Below are positions 1 through 5,831 of a stretch of 7,860 nucleotides of DNA, in pieces. The position numbers were made by a program, and so were the translations under genes. Source of the stretch: DASVLX01 sp035552275. GTDB taxonomy: Bacteria > Actinomycetota > Actinomycetes > Mycobacteriales > Pseudonocardiaceae. Under the pieces are notes generated by a model, which was given only the letters and a program-made list of their open reading frames with translations, was not told the origin of the DNA and did no database searches. The stretch covers positions 1 through 7,860 of the forward strand of contig DASZLR010000179.1 in the NCBI GenBank assembly GCA_035552275.1, written 5' to 3'. Each line of letters starts with the position of its first letter. The first letter of the stretch is position 1.

Positions 1-1
1 G

Positions 2-100
2 TCTTCGTCACTGACCGTGTTCTACCGCCTCCGTTCGGCCGAGCACGTTGGGCCGAACCGCCGCACGTACGTAGCCGACTCGGTAGAACAACTGATGTGA
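2..100 (+). CDS. 3' end of an unrecognised upstream gene (partial)
   Basis: Reading from base 2 gives an open frame of 32 codons ending in TGA at 98-100. The peptide contains the stretch VFYRLRSAEHVGPNRRTYVA and ends SVEQLM. Roughly three quarters of its third positions are G or C, as expected for coding sequence here. The frame starting at base 1 is open longer, to 159, but uses codons untypical of this DNA. I do not recognise the family, and the start lies outside the window. The fragment is charged and soluble-looking. It ends 133 nt before cvnA, so it is probably a separate transcription unit. The call rests on codon bias alone. Confidence 0.4.
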   Translation, partial: SSSLTVFYRLRSAEHVGPNRRTYVADSVEQLM

Positions 101-233
101 CGCCCGTAACTCGCACTTACTGTCCTGGACCAGTTGCAGCCGCTTTGTGTACTCCGTGACACCGAACGGCAGCGATAGTTGGCGGCGATGCCAAAACCGG
201 TGAGCGTGCCGCCCTCGGGTCCAGGAAGGTACG

Positions 234-2531
234 GTGCTGCTTCAGATGATCGGAAAGGCGAAATCTCGCCGCGACCGTTCGATCAGAGCGCGGGTGCTGC
301 GGATCGCGGCCGTGCCCTGCGTCGCCGTGCTGCTGTTCGGCGCCGCGCTGTCCGGCTACCTGATCTACCAGGGCAGCCGGTCGCTCGGCTTCGTGCAGGT
401 GCACCGAGATGGCCTGCCCCTCACCAGCCGATACGTCGCCGAAGCGCAGGAGGAACGCGCGCTCACCATGGCCGTGCTCGGCGGAAACACGGCTGATCGC
501 GCGCAACTGAACACCGTGCGGCGAGCGGTCGACACGGATCTGGCGCGGGTGCTCGACTATGGGCACGAACTGAGTGCCTACTCTCCGCAGCTCGCACCAA
601 CGATAGCCAAGGCCCAACAGCAGCAGGCGGCCATTGGGCAGTTGCGGGCGAAGATCGATTCTGGCCAGATCGACGCGCTGAGCGCCTTCGGCTTCTACAA
701 CCAGTTGCTGGACGGGATGGGCCTCGGGTCCGAGCAACTCGCCACCGCGGCCAATGACGCCACGGTCGCGTTCCAGCACGTGGTGGCGTCGAAAATGTTC
801 TTCGTCATCGAGGACGTGTCCCGGGCGCACGCGCTGGGCAGCTATGCGCTGACCCGCAACGATCCGACCGTGAACGCCCAGTTGGCCGCGCTGTTCGCCC
901 AGTCGCACCAACCGCCGACGACCACCATCCAGGACCTCACGCCCGCCGACACCGACCAGTTCAACCAACTGCTCACGTCACCGGACTGGAACACCCTCGT
1001 CGCCGGCGACCAGGCGCTGCTCGCCGCGAAACCGTTCGATGTGCCGGGATGGCAGGGCGCGGCCAACAACGTGATCAACCGGCTGAGCCAGATCTACATC
1101 GGACAAGCCGCCTACACCGACCAACTCGCCACCCAGCAGGGCCAGAACTCGCTGCTCATGTCGGTGCTCGCCGGCATCGCCGTGCTGCTCGTCGCCGCCC
1201 TGGCCGCGTTCACCGCGTTCCGCGCGTCCCGCAGCCTGATCGGCAAGCTTAGGTCGCTGCGCGACAAGACCCTCGAACTGGCCGACAGCGAACTGCCCGC
1301 GCTGGTCGCGAAAGTTGGCGCCGGCACTCGGATCGACCCAGCGACCGACGTTCCCCGACTGGATTTCGGCGACGACGAGATCGGCGAGGTGGCCGGCGCG
1401 TTCGACAAGGCGCAGCGGGCCGCCATCTCGGCGGCGGTCTCCGAGGCGGAAACCCGGCGCGGCGTGCGCGCGGTGTTCCTCAACATCGCGCACCGCAGCC
1501 AGGCGATCGTGCACCGCCAGTTGGAGGAGCTGGACCAGATCGAGCGGTCCGAGGACAACCCGGACCTGATGGACCGACTGTTCCGGTTGGACCATCTGGC
1601 CACCCGGACCCGGCGCAACTCCGAGAACCTCATCATCCTCGGCGGCGAGCAGGTCGGCCGGCAGTGGCGTAAGCCGGTCAGCCTGGCCGATGTGGTGCGC
1701 GGCGCGGTGTCGGAGACCACGCACTACAAGCGCGTCACCATGCACGCACTGCCCGAACTGCTGCTGGACGGGTCGGTCGTGGCCGACATCGTGCACCTGC
1801 TGGCCGAGCTGGTGGACAACGGAACCGCGTTCTCGCCGCCGGAGTGCCGGGTCGAGGTGCGCGGCGGTGTGGTCGGCCGGGGGGTGGCCATCGAGGTCGA
1901 GGATCGCGGCCTGGGCATCGAAGCCGACCATCTCGACCGGCTCAACGACATGCTGCGGCAGCCACCGGACTTCAGCCTCATGGCCTTGGCCGGAGAACTG
2001 CGCATCGGGCTGTTCGTGGTCGCCCGGCTGGCCGCGAAGCACGGGATCAGGGTGACGCTGCGCGAGTCGGTCTATGGCGGCATCCAGGCCGTCGTGTTGT
2101 TGCCGTCGACGATCCTGGCGAAGCAGGATAACGGCGGCACGGCGCCGGAACCACCGGAATCCGTTGCCACCCAACAGTTCAACGACATCGTGGCGGCCAT
2201 CCAGTGGCCGCCGGCGGAACCGGCGGCGGTGACGAACGGCCACAGTGTCAACGGAAACCACGTCGTCAACGGAAACCACGTCAGCGCCACCGACAACGGC
2301 CACGGCACCAACGGCCACAAGCCGCCGCTGCCGACCCGAGTTCGGCAGAGCAGTCTCGCGCCGCAGTTGCGGGACACACCGACACCAGTCACACCGGCGG
2401 ACGAGACGCCGCCGGAGGCGATCATCGAGCGCTCCAGCAGCGCGCTCGCCGCGTTCCAGCGCGGAACCGCACGGGCGCGGTCAGAAGTGACCGCCACGAA
2501 CGGGAACCCAGTACCGAAAGCAGGTGGGTGA
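234..2531 (+). CDS. cvnA: Conservon sensor histidine kinase-like protein CvnA with nitrate-sensor-type domain
   Basis: Membrane sensor subunit of a conservon, 765 aa. A short basic N-terminus precedes a first membrane segment (about 22-45). An extracytoplasmic region (about 46-305) has the EERALTMAVLGG stretch (73-84) typical of nitrate/nitrite-sensing (NIT) domains of this family. The second membrane segment is about 307-328. A HAMP-like linker follows, ending at DEIGEVAGAFD (381-391). Next comes the dimerisation helix region NIAHRSQAIVHRQ (417-429) and RLDHLATRTRRNSENL (451-466). A GHKL ATPase domain shows an N-box (HLLAELVDNGTAFSPP, N529), a G1 box (EDRGLG, D557/G559/G561) and GLFVVARLA (592-600). 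The tail after about 630 is low-complexity and rich in Pro, Asn, Gly and His. GTG at 234 is chosen because AGGAAGG (223-229) sits 4 nt upstream; ATG at 246 would be 16 nt away. The stop overlaps the cvnB start by 1 nt. Family knowledge: CvnA proteins bind the other Cvn proteins at the membrane. Classical two-component phosphotransfer is not assured, and no response regulator is adjacent. Confidence 0.93.
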   Translation: MLLQMIGKAKSRRDRSIRARVLRIAAVPCVAVLLFGAALSGYLIYQGSRSLGFVQVHRDGLPLTSRYVAEAQEERALTMAVLGGNTADRAQLNTVRRAVDTDLARVLDYGHELSAYSPQLAPTIAKAQQQQAAIGQLRAKIDSGQIDALSAFGFYNQLLDGMGLGSEQLATAANDATVAFQHVVASKMFFVIEDVSRAHALGSYALTRNDPTVNAQLAALFAQSHQPPTTTIQDLTPADTDQFNQLLTSPDWNTLVAGDQALLAAKPFDVPGWQGAANNVINRLSQIYIGQAAYTDQLATQQGQNSLLMSVLAGIAVLLVAALAAFTAFRASRSLIGKLRSLRDKTLELADSELPALVAKVGAGTRIDPATDVPRLDFGDDEIGEVAGAFDKAQRAAISAAVSEAETRRGVRAVFLNIAHRSQAIVHRQLEELDQIERSEDNPDLMDRLFRLDHLATRTRRNSENLIILGGEQVGRQWRKPVSLADVVRGAVSETTHYKRVTMHALPELLLDGSVVADIVHLLAELVDNGTAFSPPECRVEVRGGVVGRGVAIEVEDRGLGIEADHLDRLNDMLRQPPDFSLMALAGELRIGLFVVARLAAKHGIRVTLRESVYGGIQAVVLLPSTILAKQDNGGTAPEPPESVATQQFNDIVAAIQWPPAEPAAVTNGHSVNGNHVVNGNHVSATDNGHGTNGHKPPLPTRVRQSSLAPQLRDTPTPVTPADETPPEAIIERSSSALAAFQRGTARARSEVTATNGNPVPKAGG
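2247..2282 (+). repeat. Perfect 18-bp tandem repeat (two copies) in the cvnA tail
   Basis: The 18-bp unit GTCAACGGAAACCACGTC occurs twice head to tail (2247-2264 and 2265-2282) with no mismatch, encoding VNGNHV-VNGNHV. It is flanked by further related Asn-Gly-His codons (TNGH, DNGHGTNGH), so the tail looks like a product of repeated in-frame duplication. The identical third positions suggest the last copy is recent. Confidence 0.9.
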
Positions 2532-2971
2532 TGACCCAGGACAACAGAACCGATCGGCTCGACTGGATGATGAACGACTTGGTCGACCGAGTCGTGGGGG
2601 TGGAGAACGCGGTGCTGCTGTCGACCGACGGCCTGCTCATGGCGCGCTCGGCCGGCATCGCCCGGGACGACGCCGAGCACCTCGCCGCCGTCGGCTCCGC
2701 GTATCGAAGCCTGTCCCACGGCACCGGCCGGCACTTCGACCTCGGCGGCGTCCGGCAGACCATGGTCGAGTTGGACCGCGCCTATCTGCTGGTCACCGAG
2801 GCCGGTGAACGCGCGTGCCTGGCGCTGATCACCAACGAGACCGCCGACCTCGGGCTGGTCGCCTACGAGATGAACCGGGTCGTGCAGCAGACCCGTTCGC
2901 ACCTGGCCAGCGATCCCCGATCGACCGGGGTCAACGGCACCGGTGATCCGGCGGTCGCTCGGGCATCGTGA
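2531..2971 (+). CDS. cvnB: Conservon Roadblock/LC7-domain protein CvnB
   Basis: Small soluble Roadblock/LC7 (longin-like) protein of 146 aa, the second conservon subunit. Proteins of this fold bind and modulate small Ras-like GTPases. In bacteria this one is thought to act with the CvnD GTPase and to recruit it to the CvnA complex. The domain covers about residues 9-115. Family-typical blocks are LDWMMNDLVDRVVGVENAVLLSTDG (10-34), DDAEHLAAV (46-54), GGVRQTMVE (72-80) and LVAYEMN (109-115). The last 25 residues are polar and probably disordered. The frame stays open far upstream of 2531, inside cvnA. ATG at 2531 is preferred because it yields the normal family N-terminus and overlaps the cvnA stop by 1 nt (TGATG), implying translational coupling. 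An AGGTGGG (2522-2528) lies just before it. Confidence 0.94.
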   Translation: MTQDNRTDRLDWMMNDLVDRVVGVENAVLLSTDGLLMARSAGIARDDAEHLAAVGSAYRSLSHGTGRHFDLGGVRQTMVELDRAYLLVTEAGERACLALITNETADLGLVAYEMNRVVQQTRSHLASDPRSTGVNGTGDPAVARAS

Positions 2972-3351
2972 TGGTCGCCGTGGACGACTCTCGGAAGAGA
3001 TGGTTTGACGAGGCGGCGGGGCCGGTCGCCCGGCCCTACGCCGTGACCGGCGGCCGCACCCGCACCGGTGGCATCGACCTGGACCTGGTCACCCTGGTTG
3101 TCTCGGTCGAGCCGACCACGCACGCGCAGCGGGTGGACACGGAGTCCGCGCAGCTGTTGTGGGTGTGCGAGCACCCGTTGTCGGTGGCCGAAGCAGCGGC
3201 GGGTGTGCGCCTGCCGCTGCGTGTCGTCAAGGTGCTGTTGTCCGACCTGATCCGGCATCGCTACATGCTTTACCAGACCGGCTTGCGGCCGGCTTCCGTA
3301 CCCAATCTGAACACAATGCAGAAGGTGCTCGATGGTCTCCGCGCGCTCTGA
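2971..3351 (+). CDS. cvnC: Conservon DUF742-family protein CvnC
   Basis: DUF742 protein of 126 aa, the third conservon subunit. The family signature RPYAVTGGRT is at residues 21-30. A predicted winged-helix-like segment follows (LLWVCEHPLSVAEAAAGVRL, 62-81, then LPLRVVKVLLSDL). The C-terminus is the usual VLDGLRAL. The molecular role of DUF742 is poorly defined; it is known as a constant member of conservons and of similar Roadblock/GTPase clusters. ATG at 2971 overlaps the cvnB stop by 1 nt, repeating the cvnA/cvnB arrangement; the adjacent GTG at 2968 would add one residue and cannot be excluded. No good Shine-Dalgarno is visible, so translation probably depends on coupling. The 3' end overlaps cvnD by 20 nt. 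Confidence 0.93.
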   Translation: MVAVDDSRKRWFDEAAGPVARPYAVTGGRTRTGGIDLDLVTLVVSVEPTTHAQRVDTESAQLLWVCEHPLSVAEAAAGVRLPLRVVKVLLSDLIRHRYMLYQTGLRPASVPNLNTMQKVLDGLRAL

Positions 3352-3937
3352 CAGACGGACCCCGCCACCGGCCCCGTCCGGCCTTTCGCTGGACGCCACC
3401 ACACTGAAGATCCTGGTATCCGGCGGATTCGGGGTCGGCAAGACGACCATGGTCGGTTCGGTGAGCGAGATCGTGCCGCTGCGCACTGAGGAGACGATCA
3501 CCGAGGCGAGTGTCGGTGTCGACGACCTCACCGGGATCGAGGGCAAGACGACCACGACGGTGGCGCTGGACTTCGGGCGCATCACCATCGATGCCAGCCT
3601 GATCCTCTACCTGTTCGGCACGCCCGGTCAGGATCGCTTCTGGTTCATGTGGGACGAGCTGGCCAGTGGCGCGCTCGGCGCCGTGGTCCTCGCCGACACT
3701 CGCCGGCTGCAGAGCTGTTTCGCGGCGGTCGACTTCTTCGAACGCCGGGGGATTCCGTTTGTGATCGGGGTGAACTGCTTCGACGGGACACAGCCCTACA
3801 CAGCCGACGAGGTACGCGCCGCGCTCGACGTGCCCCCGCACGTTCCCATCCAGCTCTGCGACGCCCGCGAGCGCGATTCGACAAAACGACTGCTGATCAA
3901 TCTCGTCCAGCACGTGATGACCCAGTCCGGACTCTGA
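3332..3937 (+). CDS. cvnD: Conservon Ras-like GTPase CvnD
   Basis: Cytoplasmic GTP-binding protein of 201 aa, the output switch of the conservon. The P-loop is GGFGVGKT (31-38; K37, T38). The switch I region contains TEETITEASVGVD (52-64). The G3 region reads LFGTPGQDRFWFMWDE (94-109), with G96 where Ras-type proteins have the Asp of DxxG. The G4 region reads VNCFD (147-151) instead of NKxD. Both departures are usual for this conservon subfamily, so they are not evidence of decay. The N-terminal 20 residues are Pro/Ser-rich. The ATG at 3332 lies inside the cvnC 3' end and has AGAAGG (3320-3325) 6 nt upstream. By analogy to Roadblock/GTPase pairs, CvnB is the likely partner. In some conservons a cytochrome P450 gene follows, but here the next gene is convergent and unrelated. 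Confidence 0.94.
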   Translation: MVSARSDRRTPPPAPSGLSLDATTLKILVSGGFGVGKTTMVGSVSEIVPLRTEETITEASVGVDDLTGIEGKTTTTVALDFGRITIDASLILYLFGTPGQDRFWFMWDELASGALGAVVLADTRRLQSCFAAVDFFERRGIPFVIGVNCFDGTQPYTADEVRAALDVPPHVPIQLCDARERDSTKRLLINLVQHVMTQSGL

Positions 3938-3950
3938 TCCTCGGCGGACC

Positions 3951-4532
3951 TCACACATCGAGTCGCTCGGTGAGCAGGAGGTCGATGACCGGGCCGACGC
4001 CGCTGATGATCGTGTCCGGGCTCAGCTCGGTCACCGCAGGCAGCCGCAGCACGTAGCGACACAGCGCGAGTCCCAGAATCTGGGTCGCGACGAGAGCGGC
4101 CCGCGCCCGCGCGGTCGCCGGATCGTCGACCGCGGCCGCCACCACTTTTTCCAACTGTGCCGCCAGAACCGCGCGCACCCGGTCCGCGGCCTCGGGGTCG
4201 GTGCTCGCGCTGGCCAGCAGGATCCGCAACAGGTCGTCGCCGGCCTCGCCTTCCCACAGCGCGAGGAAGTGCCGGATCGCCACGTCGCCGCGTTCCCCCG
4301 CCGGCACGCTGGCCAGGTCCGGGAGTGCGAGGTCGAGGTCGGTCGCGGCGACGAACAGGTCCCGCTTGCTGCCGTAGTAGCGCATCACCATCGACGGGTC
4401 GATCTCGGCTTCGGCGGCGACTGACCGGATCGTCGTCTGGCTGAATCCCTGTGCGGCGAACTGCCTGCGTGCCGCGACAAGAATCGCCTCCCGGGTACGC
4501 CGCGACCGTTCCTGCTGGGTGAGCCGTGCCAT
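3951..4532 (-). CDS. TetR/AcrR-family transcriptional repressor
   Basis: Dimeric one-component repressor of 193 aa, a normal TetR length. The N-terminal DNA-binding domain spans about 10-60: RRTREAILVAARRQFAAQGF, then the helix-turn-helix TTIRSVAAEAEIDPSMVMRYYGSKRDLF (33-60), the most conserved TetR signature. The all-helical C-terminal ligand domain includes QILGLALCRYVLRLPAV (151-167), which resembles an actinobacterial TetR C-terminal family. The frame is open to 4637, but ATG at 4530-4532 is chosen. It gives the standard N-terminus (MARLTQQERSRRTREAIL) and has GGAG (4538-4541 on this strand) 5 nt upstream. The longer form would put the operator palindrome inside the coding region. It is divergent from the flavin monooxygenase, so it most likely represses that gene and itself; the ligand is unknown. 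Its stop lies 13 nt from the cvnD stop, convergent. Confidence 0.92.
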   Translation of the reverse strand: MARLTQQERSRRTREAILVAARRQFAAQGFSQTTIRSVAAEAEIDPSMVMRYYGSKRDLFVAATDLDLALPDLASVPAGERGDVAIRHFLALWEGEAGDDLLRILLASASTDPEAADRVRAVLAAQLEKVVAAAVDDPATARARAALVATQILGLALCRYVLRLPAVTELSPDTIISGVGPVIDLLLTERLDV

Positions 4533-4563
4533 CGACGCTCCGCCTCTCGCTTGACCTCGCCAC

Positions 4564-4592
4564 TTGCACTGACTGCACCCTACAGTTAAAGT
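4564..4592 (+). promoter_or_regulatory. Candidate promoter for the monooxygenase-VOC operon
   Basis: TTGCAC (4564-4569) and TAAAGT (4587-4592) are separated by 17 nt, an acceptable sigma70-type arrangement. Transcription would start near 4599, inside the palindrome at 4591-4634, so a bound TetR dimer would block it. The match is only moderate. An alternative pair, TTGGCC (4602-4607) with TACGTT (4626-4631), lies within the palindrome itself. Confidence 0.3.
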
Positions 4593-4634
4593 CAACGCCA
4601 GTTGGCCAACATTTGTTGGCAAACATACGTTGAC
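4591..4634. promoter_or_regulatory. Nested 44-bp palindromic operator candidate for the TetR protein
   Basis: The 44-bp stretch is an imperfect palindrome centred between 4612 and 4613, with 17 of 22 base pairs matched. The outer arms are GTCAACG (4591-4597) and CGTTGAC (4628-4634). The inner core is GCCAACA-TT-TGTTGGC (4605-4620), and GTT/AAC at 4601-4603 and 4622-4624 also pair. A second, offset perfect palindrome, GTTGGCCAAC, is at 4601-4610. It lies in the 119-bp gap between the divergent tetR and monooxygenase genes, the standard place for a TetR operator. The repeated GTTG/CAAC half-sites could hold two dimers. Confidence 0.72.
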
Positions 4635-4651
4635 CAAGATGGAGGTGCGAC

Positions 4652-5818
4652 ATGTTGCCTACGAACGTTGAGGTGCTGGTCGCCGGCGGAGGCCCCACGG
4701 GACTCGTTCTCGCGTCGGTCCTGCGCCGGGCGGGACGTGACGTGGTGGCCCTGGACAAGCAGCAGGAAGGCGCCAACGCGTCCCGCGCGGCCGCGATCCA
4801 TGCCCGCACGCTGGAGGTCCTCGCGGAACTCGGGGTGACCGAGACGCTGGTCGAGCAGGGGGTGGTGGTGCCGACGTTCACCTTCCGCGACCGTGACCGC
4901 GTGTTGACCCGGCTGGACTTCGCGTCGCTGCCCAGCCCGTATCCGTTTGTGCTGACCCTGCAACAGAACCGGACCGAGGCGATCCTGACGAAAAGCCTGC
5001 GCGAGGCGGGCGGCGACGTGCTGCGGCCCTACGAGGTCACCGGTGTGCGTCCCGACGGTGCCGGGGCGACCGTGACTGTCGAGGGACCGGACGGGGTCGA
5101 GACCGTGTACGCCCGATTCGTGGTCGGTGCCGATGGGCTGCACTCGCGGGTGCGCGACCAGGTCGGCATCGGCTTCGCGGGCGGGGACTACCAGCAGTCG
5201 TTTGTGCTCGCCGACGCCCAGGTGGACTGGCCGCTGCGGTTTGACGAGGTGCAGAACTTCTTCTCCCCGGCCGGCATCGTGGTCAGCGGCCCGCTGCCCG
5301 ACGATCACCGCCGTGTGCTGGCCACCGTCGAGCACGAGCCGGCCGCGATCGACATCCCGTTCGTCCAACAGATCCTCGACGAGCGCGGCCCGACCGGGGC
5401 GCGGGTGACCGGTCTGAGTTGGACCTCCCGGTTCCGGGTGCACCATCGGATCGCGGCGACGTTCCGATCCGGGCCGGTGTTCCTGGCCGGGGACGCGGCG
5501 CACGTGCACAGCCCGGCCGGTGGGCAGGGGATGAACCTCGGGATCCAGGACGCGGTGGATCTCGGCCACACCCTGGCAGCCGCACTCGACGGCACCGCAC
5601 TCGACGGCACCGCGTCCGGCGAGGACCACCTCGACGGCTACGAGCGGCGTCGGCGTCCGATCGCCAAGGCCACCGTCGGTTTCACCAACATGATGACCAA
5701 GGCGTCGATCGTCCGGAACCGTCCCGCGCAGACCGTCCGCAACGCGGCGTTCTCCCTCGTCGGCCATCTCCCGCCGGCGCGGCGGCAGATGGCCCTGCAC
5801 ATGTCCGAACTGGCCTGA
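4652..5818 (+). CDS. FAD-dependent aromatic-type monooxygenase (PHBH fold, group A)
   Basis: Single-component flavoprotein hydroxylase of 388 aa, expected to use FAD, NAD(P)H and O2 to hydroxylate or epoxidise an aromatic or polyketide-like substrate in the cytoplasm. The N-terminal Rossmann motif is VLVAGGGPTGLVLA (8-21), with D35 at the end of the second strand. ASRAAAIHARTLEVLAELG (43-61) is the family's FAD-contacting segment. The DG motif is VVGADGLHSRVRD (157-169). The GD motif is VFLAGDAAHVHSPAGGQGMN (276-295), which binds the FAD phosphates. It stops soon after the FAD domain and lacks the thioredoxin-like C-terminal extension of longer relatives (about 500 aa or more). ATG at 4652 has GGAGG (4641-4645) 6 nt upstream. 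It is co-directional with the VOC gene (13-nt gap) and divergent from tetR. Such enzymes tailor natural products or inactivate antibiotics and xenobiotics; the substrate cannot be assigned. Confidence 0.92.
   Translation: MLPTNVEVLVAGGGPTGLVLASVLRRAGRDVVALDKQQEGANASRAAAIHARTLEVLAELGVTETLVEQGVVVPTFTFRDRDRVLTRLDFASLPSPYPFVLTLQQNRTEAILTKSLREAGGDVLRPYEVTGVRPDGAGATVTVEGPDGVETVYARFVVGADGLHSRVRDQVGIGFAGGDYQQSFVLADAQVDWPLRFDEVQNFFSPAGIVVSGPLPDDHRRVLATVEHEPAAIDIPFVQQILDERGPTGARVTGLSWTSRFRVHHRIAATFRSGPVFLAGDAAHVHSPAGGQGMNLGIQDAVDLGHTLAAALDGTALDGTASGEDHLDGYERRRRPIAKATVGFTNMMTKASIVRNRPAQTVRNAAFSLVGHLPPARRQMALHMSELA
5581..5610 (+). repeat. Perfect 15-bp tandem repeat (two copies) in the monooxygenase gene
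   Basis: The unit CGCACTCGACGGCAC is present twice head to tail (5581-5595, 5596-5610), encoding the peptide ALDGT-ALDGT (residues 311-320). It lies in a loop between the GD-motif helix and the following helix, where five extra residues can be tolerated. The frame is kept. Confidence 0.9.
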
Positions 5819-5831
5819 CGGAGTCGGCATC

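Noticed and set aside
18..90. Inverted repeats TGTTCTACCG/CGGTAGAACA (18-27, 81-90) and GTTCGGCC/GGCCGAAC (33-40, 51-58)
   Set aside because: The matches are real, but both lie inside the probable 3' coding end of the upstream gene. The outer stem spans 53 nt and there is no U tract, so a terminator call is not supported.
101..233. Possible cvnA promoter (TACTGT at 118-123, GATAGT at 174-179)
   Set aside because: Neither -10-like element has a credible -35 at 16-19 nt, so I cannot place the promoter; the gap otherwise holds only the cvnA ribosome binding site.
978..2318. Long minus-strand open frame (446 aa) opposite cvnA
   Set aside because: It is antisense to a clearly recognised gene, its composition is Arg/His/Val-rich without any family motif, and such frames are common opposite high-GC genes.
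2204..2530. N-terminal extension of CvnB into cvnA
   Set aside because: The added residues are out-of-frame translation of the cvnA tail; the family N-terminus begins at 2531 with coupled TGATG.
3924..3950. Palindrome AGTCCGGACT (3924-3933) and weak stem before the cvnD/tetR junction
   Set aside because: It mostly covers cvnD codons, the longer stem is only 5 bp with a 15-nt loop, and there is no U tract; too weak for a bidirectional terminator.
4533..4637. N-terminal extension of the TetR protein to 4637
   Set aside because: The extra 35 residues do not fit the TetR family, would cover the palindrome, and ATG at 4532 has a good Shine-Dalgarno.
3796..4881. Minus-strand open frame (361 aa) spanning cvnD, tetR and the monooxygenase start
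   Set aside because: It crosses three well-supported genes in another frame and has a low-complexity Arg-rich composition.
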